A stretch of 64,000 bases of DNA. Origin: Cupriavidus sp. (GTDB taxonomy: Bacteria > Pseudomonadota > Gammaproteobacteria > Burkholderiales > Burkholderiaceae). A model generated the notes under the pieces. That model saw only the letters and a program-made list of their open reading frames with translations, had not been told where the DNA came from and made no database searches. Positions 48,986 to 58,359 of this stretch are shown here, piece by piece (position 1 is the first letter of the stretch; every line of letters starts with the position of its first letter). Location of the stretch: the NCBI GenBank assembly GCA_031181345.1, contig JAPSLC010000014.1:1-64000 (forward strand), read 5' to 3'. Made by a program: the position numbers and the translations under genes.

Positions 48986-50860
48986 ATGAATCGCTATCCG
49001 CTTTGGAAATACCTCGTGATTCTGGTGGCACTGACCATCGGCATCCTCTACACGCTGCCCAACTTCTTCGGCGAGGCGCCTGCGGTGCAGGTCTCGTCGG
49101 GCAAGGCCACCGTCAAGGTCGATCTGGCGATGCAGAATCAGATCGAACAGGTGCTGGCGCAGAACGGCTTGCAGCCCGACGGCGTGTTCTATGACGTGTC
49201 GGGGCAGTCCGGCTCGGTCAAGGCACGCTTCCGCACCACCGACGAGCAGCTGCGCGCCAAGGACGTAATCTCGCGCGCGCTCAACCCCGATCCCAACGAC
49301 CCGACCTATGTGGTCGCGCTGAACCTGCTGTCCGGCTCGCCGAAGTGGCTGACCTCGCTGCATGCGCTGCCGATGTACCTGGGCCTGGACCTGCGCGGCG
49401 GCGTGCACTTCCTGCTGCAGGTGGACATGAAGGGCGCGGTCGACAAGAAGCTCGACAGCCTGGCCGGCGACGCGCGCACGGTGCTGCGCGACAAGGGCAT
49501 CCGCCACGGCGGCGTGGACCGCAACGGCGACCGCGTGACGGTGCGCTTCAACAATCCCGAGGACGCCACCCGCGCCCGCGGCGTGCTGGCCGAAAGCCTG
49601 CCGGACCTGACCTTCGCGATGGACGGCAACAACGTGGTCGGCACCTTCACCGAGGTGGCGCGCCGCGCGGTGCAGGACGCCGCCGTAAAGCAGAACATCA
49701 CCACGCTGCACAACCGCGTCAACGAACTGGGCGTGGCCGAGCCGGTGATCCAGCAGCAAGGCGCCGAGCGCATCGTGGTGCAGCTGCCGGGCGTGCAGGA
49801 CACCGCCAAGGCCAAGGACATCATCGGCCGTACTGCCACGCTGGAGGCCCGCCTGGTCGATCCGGACGCGCCGCGCGCCCCGCGCCAGGGCGATCCGATC
49901 CCGTTCGGCAGCGAGCTGTTCCTGCACGGCAACGGCGCCCCGGTGGTGCTGAAGAAGCAGGTGATCTTCACCGGCGACCGCATCGAGAGCGCGTCGGCCG
50001 GCTTCGACCAGAACCAGCGCCCCTCGGTCAACATCAAGCTCGACGCCCAGGGCGGCCGCGTGCTGCGCGACGTCTCGCGCGAGAACATCGGCAAGCCGAT
50101 GGGCATCGTGCTGTTCGAGAAGGGCAAGGGCGAAGTGCTGACGGTGGCGACGATCCAGTCCGAACTGGGCTCGAGCTTCCAGATCACCGGCTCCTACTCG
50201 ACCGAGGCCGCCAACGACCTGGCGCTGCTGCTGCGCGCCGGCTCGCTGGCCGCGCCGATGGAGATCATCGAGGAACGCACCATCGGCCCGTCGCTGGGCG
50301 CCGACAACATCGAAAAGGGCTTCGACTCGGTGGCCTACGGCTTTGCCGCGATCGCCGTCTTCATGGTGCTGTACTACCTGCTGTTCGGCGTGTTCTCGGT
50401 GATCGCGCTGGGCGTCAACCTGCTGCTGCTGATCGCGGTGCTGTCGATGCTGCAGGCCACGCTGACGCTGCCCGGCATCGCGGCCATCGCGCTGGTGCTG
50501 GGCATGGCGATCGACGCCAACGTGCTGATCAACGAGCGCATCCGCGAGGAACTGCGGGCCGGGGCGTCGCCGCAGATGGCGATCGCGGTTGGCTTCGACC
50601 GCGCATGGGCCACCATCCTGGATTCGAACGTGACCACGCTGATCGCGGGCCTGGCGCTGCTGGCCTTCGGTTCGGGCCCGGTGCGCGGCTTCGCGGTGGT
50701 GCACTGCCTGGGCATCCTGACGTCGGTGTTCTCGGCGGTGTTCTTCAACCGCGGCCTGGTCAACCTCTGGTACGGCCGCAAGAAGAAGCTGCAGAGCGTG
50801 TCGATCGGCCAGATCTGGCGGCCCACTCCGGAAAACAAGAGCACCGTGGCCAACAAGTGA
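48986..50860 (+). CDS. secD: Protein translocase subunit SecD
   Basis: Part of the SecDF complex that uses the proton gradient to help pull proteins across the inner membrane. The 624-residue protein has an N-terminal membrane helix, a large periplasmic domain including LGLDLRGGVHFLLQVDM, and five C-terminal helices with LPGIAAIALVLGMAIDANVLINERIREE, the RND-like motif. A near-duplicate of CGTAGAAAGAC lies just before the start. secF follows after 95 bases. Confidence 0.96.
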   Translation: MNRYPLWKYLVILVALTIGILYTLPNFFGEAPAVQVSSGKATVKVDLAMQNQIEQVLAQNGLQPDGVFYDVSGQSGSVKARFRTTDEQLRAKDVISRALNPDPNDPTYVVALNLLSGSPKWLTSLHALPMYLGLDLRGGVHFLLQVDMKGAVDKKLDSLAGDARTVLRDKGIRHGGVDRNGDRVTVRFNNPEDATRARGVLAESLPDLTFAMDGNNVVGTFTEVARRAVQDAAVKQNITTLHNRVNELGVAEPVIQQQGAERIVVQLPGVQDTAKAKDIIGRTATLEARLVDPDAPRAPRQGDPIPFGSELFLHGNGAPVVLKKQVIFTGDRIESASAGFDQNQRPSVNIKLDAQGGRVLRDVSRENIGKPMGIVLFEKGKGEVLTVATIQSELGSSFQITGSYSTEAANDLALLLRAGSLAAPMEIIEERTIGPSLGADNIEKGFDSVAYGFAAIAVFMVLYYLLFGVFSVIALGVNLLLLIAVLSMLQATLTLPGIAAIALVLGMAIDANVLINERIREELRAGASPQMAIAVGFDRAWATILDSNVTTLIAGLALLAFGSGPVRGFAVVHCLGILTSVFSAVFFNRGLVNLWYGRKKKLQSVSIGQIWRPTPENKSTVANK

Positions 50861-50955
50861 GCCCAGTGATCCCGAGCCGCGCGTGGCCCTGCCCCGCGGC
50901 TCCGGTTTGAAGAAATACCCGAACGCAGCACGCTGCAGCAGATACAGGATTCACC

Positions 50956-51927
50956 ATGGAATTCTTCCGCATCCGGCGCGACATTCCGTTCATGAAGCAC
51001 GCGTTGATCTTCAACGTGATTTCCTTCGTGACGTTCGCCGCCGCCGTCTTTTTCCTCTGGCAGAAGGGCCTGCACCTGTCGATCGAGTTCACCGGCGGCA
51101 CGGTGATGGAGGTCAGCTACCAGCAACCCGCCGATCTGGAACGGATCCGCGGCCAGGTCGGCAAGCTGGGCTACACCGACGTGCAGGTGCAGAACTTCGG
51201 CACCTCGCGCGACGTGATGATTCGCCTGCCGCTGCAGAAGGCCGCAGACGGCAAGCCGGTCAGCTCCGCTCAGCAGAGCGAGCAGGTGATGGGCGCGCTC
51301 AAGGCGGTCTCGCCCGACGCCAATCTGCAGCGCGTCGAATTCGTCGGCCCGCAGGTCGGCAGGGAACTGGCCACCGACGGCATGCTGGCGCTGCTGTGCG
51401 TGATCGCCGGCATCATGATCTACCTGTCGATCCGCTTCGAATGGAAGTTCGCGGTGGCGGGCATCATCGCGAACCTGCACGACATCGTGATCATCCTGGG
51501 CTTCTTCGCCTTCTTCCAGTGGGAATTCTCGCTGTCGGTGCTGGCGGCGGTGCTCGCGGTGCTGGGGTACTCGGTCAACGAGTCGGTGGTGATCTTCGAC
51601 CGGATTCGCGAGAACTTCCGCAAGTACCGCAAGATGACGACCCACGAGGTCATCGACAACGCGATCACCAGCACGATCTCGCGGACCATCATCACGCACG
51701 GCTCGACCGAGATGATGGTGCTGTCGATGTTCTTCTTCGGCGGCCCGACGCTGCACTACTTCGCGCTGGCGCTGACGGTGGGCATCCTGTTCGGCATCTA
51801 TTCGTCGGTGTTCGTCGCCGCGGCGCTGGCCATGTGGCTGGGCGTCAAGCGCGAGGACCTGATCAAGGGCGAAAAGAAGGCCGGCGGGGCGGATCGCGAC
51901 GATCCGAACTACGGGGCGCAGGCGTAA
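50956..51927 (+). CDS. secF: Protein translocase subunit SecF
   Basis: Partner of SecD. The 323-residue protein has a first helix after MEFFRIRRDIPFMKH, the periplasmic FTGGTVMEVSYQ motif, and the membrane domain with VLGYSVNESVVIFDRIRENFRKYR and TISRTIITHGSTEMMVLSMFFFGG in part. It closes the queA-tgt-yajC-secD-secF run and is followed by a strong terminator. Confidence 0.96.
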   Translation: MEFFRIRRDIPFMKHALIFNVISFVTFAAAVFFLWQKGLHLSIEFTGGTVMEVSYQQPADLERIRGQVGKLGYTDVQVQNFGTSRDVMIRLPLQKAADGKPVSSAQQSEQVMGALKAVSPDANLQRVEFVGPQVGRELATDGMLALLCVIAGIMIYLSIRFEWKFAVAGIIANLHDIVIILGFFAFFQWEFSLSVLAAVLAVLGYSVNESVVIFDRIRENFRKYRKMTTHEVIDNAITSTISRTIITHGSTEMMVLSMFFFGGPTLHYFALALTVGILFGIYSSVFVAAALAMWLGVKREDLIKGEKKAGGADRDDPNYGAQA

Positions 51928-51954
51928 GCGCAGGCAAACAACATCGCAGGCATG

Positions 51955-51987
51955 AAAAAACGGGGCTCAGGCCCCGTTTTTTTTTTT
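51955..51987 (+). terminator. Rho-independent terminator after secF
   Basis: CGGGGC-TCAG-GCCCCG (51961-51976) followed by eleven T, with six A in front. It is a strong terminator and may also act on leftward transcription from phcQ. Confidence 0.92.
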
Positions 51988-51989
51988 GC

Positions 51990-52058
51990 GCGTACCGCTC
52001 ACCGCCTGTGTTCTCACCGCCCCTCCGAGGACAGCGTACCGCTCACCATCTATGTTCT
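51990..52058. repeat. Imperfect direct repeat after secF
   Basis: GCGTACCGCTCACC occurs at 51990-52003 and 52034-52047, each followed by a similar (G/A)(C/T)CT(G/A)TGTTCTC. The 44-base spacing suggests a partial tandem duplication. Confidence 0.6.
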
Positions 52059-52172
52059 CCCTCTCCCCCTCAGGGGGAGAGGGTCGGGGAGAGGGTGTGG
52101 TTTCCAACCACAGTGGCAAAACCAGCGCCCGCTGCCCTCTCCCCCGCCCCTCTCCCGCAAGCGGGAGAGGGG
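52059..52172. repeat. Pair of REP-like GC-rich hairpin elements between secF and phcQ
   Basis: The first hairpin is CCCTCTCCCCC, loop TCA, exact complement (52059-52083). The second is CCCCTCTCCCGC, loop AA, exact complement (52147-52172), which shares the TCTCCCGC-AA-GCGGGAGA core with 36888-36921. Such CCCTCTCCC...GGGAGAGGG elements are common dispersed intergenic repeats. Confidence 0.7.
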
Positions 52173-52183
52173 AGAAAACCGCC

Positions 52184-53176
52184 TCAGAACTGCTCGATCC
52201 AGATCGCCAGCCGGTCTGCGCCGAACTGGGCCGACGCCGGCGCCAGGCGCGAGACGGCGGTGTTGCCGTCGCGCAGCATCTGCAGCGCATTGCCGCTGCG
52301 ATCGAGCCACAGCAGCGCGGCAAACCAAGCCGCATGCTGCTCCGACACCGCCGTCCCGACCGGCGCGCCGAGGAATTCGGACAGCACCGGCAACGACAGC
52401 CACACCAGGGCATCGCCATCGCGGCGCACCGCATCGCCCAGCTGCTGCGCGATCACCGCGAGCGGATCGGCGCCTGCCGCTGCGTCATGCGCGGCGTGCA
52501 GTTGCGTCAGGCGGCTGGCCACCGCATGGCCGAAGGCCCCGCTGCGCTGGCTTTCCGAGCCGACCAGGTCGGCGTAGTCCATCCGCGCCCAGTCCGGCTC
52601 GGGACCCTTGGCACCGGCCAGCGCGGCGGCCGCCAGATAGGTCTCGACCGGCTGGAAGCGCTCCGGACCGATCAGGCTGGCGCACAGCGCCCGCACCATG
52701 CCGATGCGCGCGGCCAGCGTCTGGCGCTGGATCACGCTCAGCTTCTCGCGCACCAGCTGGTCGCGCTCCCGGCGCAGCCCGGCAATTTCCAGCGCCTGCT
52801 TGAGCTCCATGCGCAGCGCGGTGATATCCCACGGCTTCTTGATATAGCGGTGGATCTGCCCTTCGTTGACCGCCTGCACGGTCGACTCGAGCTCCGAATA
52901 CGCGGTCGTCAGGATGCGGACGATATGCGGGTAGTGCTCGCGCGCGTGGCGCAGCAACTCGTTGCCGTATTCGCCGGGCATGCGCTGATCCGAGACCAGC
53001 ACGGCCAGCGTCTCGCCATGCGCTTCGAGCAGCGCCTTGCCCTCCTCGACCGAACCGCCGGTGATCACGGGCGCCAGCCCGCCGATCGCCCTCTGGAAAT
53101 ACTTGACCGCGGTGGCCTCGTCGTCGACGAACAGAATCGCGGGAGGCGATGCCTGGTTGTCGTTCGGTTCGTTCAT
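52184..53176 (-). CDS. phcQ: Response regulator PhcQ
   Basis: Last gene of the phcBSRQ quorum-sensing operon. The 330-residue protein has an N-terminal receiver domain with the acidic pocket (FVDDE, residues 16-20), phospho-acceptor Asp63 in SDQRMPG and the conserved Lys in YIKKPW (113/114). The helical C-terminus has no DNA-binding domain that I recognise. In R. solanacearum PhcQ participates in regulating PhcA-dependent genes. Its start overlaps the phcR stop by 4 bases. The call rests on operon order and domains. Confidence 0.8.
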   Translation of the reverse strand: MNEPNDNQASPPAILFVDDEATAVKYFQRAIGGLAPVITGGSVEEGKALLEAHGETLAVLVSDQRMPGEYGNELLRHAREHYPHIVRILTTAYSELESTVQAVNEGQIHRYIKKPWDITALRMELKQALEIAGLRRERDQLVREKLSVIQRQTLAARIGMVRALCASLIGPERFQPVETYLAAAALAGAKGPEPDWARMDYADLVGSESQRSGAFGHAVASRLTQLHAAHDAAAGADPLAVIAQQLGDAVRRDGDALVWLSLPVLSEFLGAPVGTAVSEQHAAWFAALLWLDRSGNALQMLRDGNTAVSRLAPASAQFGADRLAIWIEQF

Positions 53177-54405
53177 TGACCGCTCCTATTGCTGTGCATT
53201 CGATTCTTCGTATGAGGGAATTCCAGCGTCACGGTGGTGCCGGCGCCCGGGATCGACTCGATCCGGATGCCGCCGCCGAACGACTGCATGACGCGGTTGC
53301 AGAAAATCATGCCGAGGCCATTTCCGCCGGCGGCGGCATGCGTGGTGACCGGATCGACCAGCAGGCGCTCCATCACGTCGGGCGGAATGCCAGGTCCGTT
53401 GTCGCTGATGCAGATCACGGGGTCGGGCTGTGCCACCACACGGAAACGCAGCGACGGCTTGGGGACATCGGTCAGCGCCCGCAAGCCATTGTTGAGCAGC
53501 GACGACAGCACCAGCGACACGCAGTTCGGCAGCGTGTGGACGATGAAGTCGCCGTGCAGTTCGACCTCGACCCAGTTGCGCTGCGCGCCCGTGAAGGGAT
53601 AGCTGTCGAGCAGCGCCATGATCAGGCTGCCGGCGGTGATGTCGCGATCGTTCTCGCTGGTCAGCGGCCGTTCGCCATTGCCGCGCACCGACTGCAGGAA
53701 CGACGAGATCACCGCCAGGCAGTACTGCGCATTGCTGTGCATCACCGCGGCCGCCTGCCCGATCTCGGCCTGGCGCTGCGGATCGTATTCGGCGCTGCTT
53801 CGGCTTTCAACACCGCGGGCGAAATTCGCGATAGCCGCCAGCGGGGTGTTAAGTTCGTGCGCCAGGAAGGCGAGCGTCTCGTCGATCGCGGTCAGCCGCT
53901 GGTGCCGCGACTGCCGTTCGCGATAGCGCTCGCGCGCCAGCGCCAGCACGTCGCGTACCGCCTGCAGGCCGAGCGGCTTCTCGAGGATGCGAAACACCTC
54001 GCCGCTGTTGACGGTCTGCAGCAGCATGTCCTTGTCCGCGTACGCGGTCACCAGGATCCGCACGATCTGCGGATACTCGGCGGCAACCTGCCGCAGCAGG
54101 TCGGCACCGTTGCGCCCCGGCATGCGGAAGTCCGTGACCAGCACCGCGGTGCGGCCGCTGTCGTTGCGCAGCATCTCGATGGCCTGATCGGCCCCCTGGG
54201 CGAGCAGCACCTCGTACTCGGCGCCGGCCGCGCGGGCGAAGTACTTGCAGGCCATCTCCTCGTCGTCGACGTAGAGCACGGTCAGCCGCGGCTGGCGCAA
54301 ATCGGTCCGCAGCTCGGGCCGCGCTTCTGGTCGCGCTTCTGGTCGCGCTTCTGGCCGCGCTTCTGGCCGCGGTTCCGGCCGTATGTCTGTCCGCTGTTCT
54401 GTCAT
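53173..54405 (-). CDS. phcR: Hybrid response regulator-histidine kinase PhcR
   Basis: The 410-residue protein has a receiver domain (YVDDEE at 45-50, Asp92 in TDFRMPG, Lys143 in LEKPLG) followed by a histidine kinase: H-box FLAHELNTPLAAI with His183, the N-box near SSLLNNGLRAL, and ISDNGPGIPPDV plus GNGLGM as ATP lid. This receiver-then-kinase order is that of R. solanacearum PhcR. The N-terminus has a low-complexity (Arg-Pro-Glu-Ala) repeat run, residues 12-31. Start MTEQRTD is chosen because it begins 7 bases after phcS stops. Confidence 0.88.
   Translation of the reverse strand: MTEQRTDIRPEPRPEARPEARPEARPEARPELRTDLRQPRLTVLYVDDEEMACKYFARAAGAEYEVLLAQGADQAIEMLRNDSGRTAVLVTDFRMPGRNGADLLRQVAAEYPQIVRILVTAYADKDMLLQTVNSGEVFRILEKPLGLQAVRDVLALARERYRERQSRHQRLTAIDETLAFLAHELNTPLAAIANFARGVESRSSAEYDPQRQAEIGQAAAVMHSNAQYCLAVISSFLQSVRGNGERPLTSENDRDITAGSLIMALLDSYPFTGAQRNWVEVELHGDFIVHTLPNCVSLVLSSLLNNGLRALTDVPKPSLRFRVVAQPDPVICISDNGPGIPPDVMERLLVDPVTTHAAAGGNGLGMIFCNRVMQSFGGGIRIESIPGAGTTVTLEFPHTKNRMHSNRSGQ
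54318..54372. repeat. 12-base tandem repeat encoding Pro-Glu-Ala-Arg units in PhcR
   Basis: Units of CGCGCTTCTGG(T/C) (plus strand) occur four to five times head to tail, encoding the (RPEA)n run near the PhcR N-terminus. As a 12-base period, copy-number change keeps the frame. Confidence 0.8.
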
Positions 54406-54412
54406 GGCGCGC

Positions 54413-55744
54413 TCATTCCGCCCGCGGCAGATCGAAGCTGAACGCGGCCCACTGGCCCAGCTCGCTTTCCGCGAACAGCACGCCGCCATGCCGCTCGATC
54501 ACCGCATAGCTGATCGACAGCCCCAGGCCAAGGCCCTGGCCGACCTCGCGCGTGGTGAAGAAGGGCTCGAACACGCGCGCCAGATTCTCGCTGGGGATGC
54601 CCGGTCCGTTGTCACGTACGTTGACGTGCAGCCGGCCGTCCTTCCACAACACGGTGGTGTGGATCGCCGGTGCGGGCGTGCCGGCCTTGCGCATCGCCAG
54701 TGCCGCGTTCGAGAACAGGTTGATCAGCACGCCGATGATGGCCGCCTCGTCGCCGAACACCAGCGTGTCCGGCGGCAGCTCGCGCGTCATCCGCACGCCG
54801 CGCAATTCGTGGGCGGTCAGCCGGCTGGCCGAGTCGAGCGCCTTCTCGAACAGGAACGGCCTGCCCTCGACCTCCGCGCCGGGCTGCCGATAGGCAAAGA
54901 TCTTCAGGTCCGAGACGATATGCTGGATCCGCTGCATCCCCTGCCGGGCGTCGATCAGGCATTCCTGCAGCGAGGCGCTGTCCTTGGCCTCGGGCTCCTC
55001 CAGCGCGATCTCGATCGCCATCAGGCAGAAATTGACCGGGTTGTTGACCTCGTGCAGCAACCCCGCCGCCAGCGTACCGACCGCGGCCATCTTCTCCTGC
55101 TGCAGCAGCTGGCCCTTGATCTGCGCCAGGTTTTCGTTGATGCGGGCGAGCTCTTCGTTCTTGTTGGCCAGTTCTTCCTTCAGCCGGAACAGCTGGAAGC
55201 GGCCCTTCTCGTTGAAGTAGGTGTAGACCGCGCTGGCCGCGCCGGCAAACAGCACGAACAGCGAGTTCACCAGGAAGGTGCCGACCGGTTGCAGGCCGTC
55301 GGGATGCAGCAGGCAGGCCGCCAGATAGCACAGGTACGACAGGCCGCCGAACACGACGTTCTGCCACAGGCCGAACGGCAGGGCGATGCCGGACGCGAAG
55401 ATCGCCAGGTTCAAGCCGACGTAGTACGGCGAGGCGACGCCATCGGTCTCCCAGATCATCCACGCGATCATCAGCTGCGGCAGCAGCAGCCACGACAGCG
55501 TCAGCCATGGCGCCAGCCTGCGTCCGTGCCGGCTGTACAGCACCAGCACGATGCCCGCGATCAGCATCGAGACGATGATGCGCGCGACCGCGAATGGCAC
55601 CTGCCATTCCGGGTACTGGCCGTAATCGAGACCCATGCCGAGCAGCACCAGCACGATGGCGGTGTAGGCCCCGCCGCGGCTGAACGCCAGGCGAAAGTCG
55701 GCCAGTTCGGCCTGGTATCCGGCGTAGAGTCGGTTGACAGTCAT
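54413..55744 (-). CDS. phcS: Membrane sensor histidine kinase PhcS
   Basis: Sensor for the fatty-acid methyl-ester signal in the phc system. The 443-residue protein has about six hydrophobic segments in residues 25-175, a coiled-coil linker (ELANKNEELARINENLAQIK, 190-210), H-box LLHEVNNPVNFCL with His231, close to His230 reported for R. solanacearum PhcS, then NLFSNAAL, DNGPGIPSEN, FEPFFTTR and GLGLGLSIS. It stands between phcB and phcR, matching phcBSRQ. Confidence 0.9.
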   Translation of the reverse strand: MTVNRLYAGYQAELADFRLAFSRGGAYTAIVLVLLGMGLDYGQYPEWQVPFAVARIIVSMLIAGIVLVLYSRHGRRLAPWLTLSWLLLPQLMIAWMIWETDGVASPYYVGLNLAIFASGIALPFGLWQNVVFGGLSYLCYLAACLLHPDGLQPVGTFLVNSLFVLFAGAASAVYTYFNEKGRFQLFRLKEELANKNEELARINENLAQIKGQLLQQEKMAAVGTLAAGLLHEVNNPVNFCLMAIEIALEEPEAKDSASLQECLIDARQGMQRIQHIVSDLKIFAYRQPGAEVEGRPFLFEKALDSASRLTAHELRGVRMTRELPPDTLVFGDEAAIIGVLINLFSNAALAMRKAGTPAPAIHTTVLWKDGRLHVNVRDNGPGIPSENLARVFEPFFTTREVGQGLGLGLSISYAVIERHGGVLFAESELGQWAAFSFDLPRAE

Positions 55745-55764
55745 GGTAGATCGGCGGCGCCGCC

Positions 55765-57198
55765 TCAGGAGATGGTGGCTTCAGCGAACACGTTGACGCC
55801 CGTCTCATCGACATAGACCTGGTGGTCCGTCGACTGCTCGGGCAGCAGGCTCAGCATCTTGGCTTCATCGCGATAGATCAGATACCACTCGAGCAGATGC
55901 TCCATCCCGTATCGCTCGGGATTGTTCGAATGGACGTTGGTGACCAGGACCCGGCCGCCCGGGCGCGTGCGCGCGGCGAAATGGTTCAGCAGGCGGGCGC
56001 AGACCTTGTCGGACAGGTAGTCGAACAGGCCGGCGCAATAGACCGCATCGAACTCGCGCACCGACGGATCCTCGACCGCGATACGCCGCTTGAGCAGCTC
56101 GTGCACCGACTCGTGCACCATCTCGACCTGCACGCTGCGCCCCGCCTCCCGGGCGGCCCGCTGGACCGAGCCGCGGGTGAATTCGAGCGTCTCTTCGCTG
56201 AAGTCGACCAACTGGAACGACAGCCGGTCCGGCGCGGCGTATTCGCGCGCAAAGCGCTGGATTTCGAAGGCCGGGCCGCAGCCGACGTTGAGGACGCGGA
56301 ACGGGCGCCCCGCCGCATGGGCGCTGTCCGCCTGGCGGCCGAGGAAGTCGACCAGCAGATCGATCCGGTTGCGGTGCGCGGTGGCGACCGCCGCCTTCAG
56401 GAACGCCGTATTGACGATCTGGAAGTAGGTGGTCGGTCCCTGCTGCGGATCGCTCAGGATCTGGTTCACCATCTCGTAGTCGCCGGCGTAGCCCAGCGGC
56501 TTGGTGAAGGTGCGATAGACGAACGGCGCGCGCAGCAGCAGCGGATGCAGCGCCGATTGCGCGTAAGTGCGATGCACGGGCGCAAGCTCCACGTCGACGC
56601 GCTCGGCCTCCCCTTCGAGCCGGTCCAGATACGACTTGACCTTGACCATGATCGGCGTGGCCAACTCCTGGAACACGTCCTCGCGCAAGCGGCCGTCGAC
56701 CTTGGGCAGGCTTTCGGTCAGGTCGACCTGCTCGACCCAGCGCGATACCTCGGACAGGAAGGCGCGCATCTCGTTGACGGCGATCTGGTAATCACGGCGG
56801 ATGTTGAAGCGCGTGTCCCAGTCGCTGACGAACAGCTCGGCCTCGCGGCCCACCGAGCGCGGCTCGTTGGGCAGGTCGCTCAGCTCGCGCCATTCGTCGA
56901 TCAGCGTCAGCGAGACCACCGCCGTGAGACCGGTATTGACCAGGCTCATCACCACCGCTTTGCCAAGATAGGCGTTCTTGGCCCCGATCCTCACGCTCAG
57001 GTCGCTCAATACCTCGCTGACCTGGACAATCGAGTACGGGTTATAGACTTCCATCACCAGAGATTTTCTCTGGAGATTAATGATCGTGCCCCGCACCTGC
57101 TCGCCCTGCGAGTTGCGGAAGCTGACCACCGGATCAATTTGCGTTTGGGAGTACACGGTTTTGCGCCAGGGATAATCCGAAGAATGCGGCTGGCTCAT
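55765..57198 (-). CDS. phcB: Fatty-acid methyl ester synthase PhcB (SAM-dependent methyltransferase)
   Basis: Makes the 3-hydroxy fatty acid methyl ester autoinducer (3-OH PAME or 3-OH MAME in Ralstonia solanacearum) by methylating a fatty acid. The 477-residue protein has a class I methyltransferase core with SAM motif I LNVGCGPAFEI (residues 303-313), the acidic strand end QLVDFSEE, and FDAVYCAGLFDYLSD. The N-terminus (about 25-105, VSFRNSQGEQVRGTIINLQR and on) resembles a PilZ-like beta barrel. First gene of the operon; its gene order with two kinases and a response regulator is strong evidence. Confidence 0.88.
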   Translation of the reverse strand: MSQPHSSDYPWRKTVYSQTQIDPVVSFRNSQGEQVRGTIINLQRKSLVMEVYNPYSIVQVSEVLSDLSVRIGAKNAYLGKAVVMSLVNTGLTAVVSLTLIDEWRELSDLPNEPRSVGREAELFVSDWDTRFNIRRDYQIAVNEMRAFLSEVSRWVEQVDLTESLPKVDGRLREDVFQELATPIMVKVKSYLDRLEGEAERVDVELAPVHRTYAQSALHPLLLRAPFVYRTFTKPLGYAGDYEMVNQILSDPQQGPTTYFQIVNTAFLKAAVATAHRNRIDLLVDFLGRQADSAHAAGRPFRVLNVGCGPAFEIQRFAREYAAPDRLSFQLVDFSEETLEFTRGSVQRAAREAGRSVQVEMVHESVHELLKRRIAVEDPSVREFDAVYCAGLFDYLSDKVCARLLNHFAARTRPGGRVLVTNVHSNNPERYGMEHLLEWYLIYRDEAKMLSLLPEQSTDHQVYVDETGVNVFAEATIS

Positions 57199-57640
57199 GC
57201 CGACACGGGGGTCGGAACGGTCCGGCGCGGCATGGGCGAAGGAACTCGCGAACGGCTACGCGAAGGCGATGCACGGAAACTAGGGGTTGGGCATACGCTT
57301 GCGATCCTGATCGGGAAGTGAGCGGCGTAGGGGCAAGCTGCGGGACTGCCGCCGGGCCAACGACAGGCCGATGCGAGCCAGCAGCCTGACCGAAAGCCGG
57401 CCGGCAACGGCCTGGAGCGCGAGCGGGCAACGCCTGCCGCCGCCCCGCTCCCGGCCGCCAGGTGCGAATCAGCGACCGATTGTACTGTGGGCCCGCTGCA
57501 GTGGACAACGACCCTCATCCCAACGAGGGGGAGCGGCCCACATGCCCCCCACCGCGGGAGGGTTGCCGCCAATGAAAAAGGGCCGGATGAACCGGCCCTC
57601 GGAAAGCAATGCGGATGCGCCCCCCTGGGGCGCTGCGGCA
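57199..57640. other. Intergenic region between phcB and yceI
   Basis: This 442-base gap has no gene I can support. It holds the phcB upstream region (57199-57480), a GC-rich repeat-like patch (57500-57560, with CCCTCATCCCAACGAGGGG), and a leftward terminator at 57577-57600. No clear phcB -10 is seen. Confidence 0.5.
57573..57600 (-). terminator. Terminator downstream of yceI
   Basis: On the minus strand GGGCCGG and CCGGCCC pair around TTCAT and are followed by TTTTTC, 40 bases after the yceI stop. Confidence 0.75.
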
Positions 57641-58231
57641 TCAGTCGGCGCGCACGCCCTCGACCTGGATGGCCAGCTTGACCTCGGGCTTGAAGCCCAT
57701 CTTGACGCCGTAATCGATGCCGAAGTCGGTCCGGTTGAAGGTGGCATAGGCGTCGGCACCGCAGGCCTCGCGCTTGAGCATCGGATGCTGGATGCACTTG
57801 AACTCGCGGATCTCCAGCTTGACCGGCCTGGACACGCCGCGCAGCGTCAGCACGCCATCGACCTCGGTCGGCACGTCGCCGGCGAACTTCGAGAACTTGC
57901 CCTTGTAGGTGGCCTCGGGATAGGCCTGCACGTCGAACATGTCGGGGCTCTTGGCGTGCTCGTTCATCTTGCCGTGGCCGAAGTCGATCGATGCGGTATC
58001 GATCTTGATGTCCAGCGTACCGGTCTTGGCGGCGCGGTCCAGCGTGACGACGCCGCTGGACTTGTCGAACTTGCCGCGCCACTTCGACAGTCCGCCCAGG
58101 TGATCGGCCTCGAAGCTCGGATACGTATGGCTCGGATCGAGGTTGTAGGTCACGGCGGCAGCCGAGGCGAGGCCAGCGAAGGCGGTGGCGGAAGCGGCGG
58201 CGAGGATGGCGGCGGCGGTACGCAGTTTCAT
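57641..58231 (-). CDS. YceI-family periplasmic protein (first copy)
   Basis: The 196-residue protein has a Sec signal peptide ([20 protein letters not shown], cleavage near ASA-AAV) and a YceI lipocalin-like barrel ([27 protein letters not shown] in part, [12 protein letters not shown]). The family binds isoprenoid quinones or polyprenyl lipids in the periplasm. Start MKLRT gives a clean signal peptide. It is the last of three genes with a second YceI protein and cytochrome b561. Confidence 0.9.
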   Translation of the reverse strand: MKLRTAAAILAAASATAFAGLASAAAVTYNLDPSHTYPSFEADHLGGLSKWRGKFDKSSGVVTLDRAAKTGTLDIKIDTASIDFGHGKMNEHAKSPDMFDVQAYPEATYKGKFSKFAGDVPTEVDGVLTLRGVSRPVKLEIREFKCIQHPMLKREACGADAYATFNRTDFGIDYGVKMGFKPEVKLAIQVEGVRAD

Positions 58232-58359
58232 GGGTTCTCCGGTAAGCGGTTGGGTTCGACGGTTGGGTTCGACGGTCGGCTTCAACGGTTGAAGTCCGCC
58301 GATGATGGCAACGGGGGTTTCAGCGCGAGATCGCGAATTCTGAAGCGGGGTCGTTCAGT

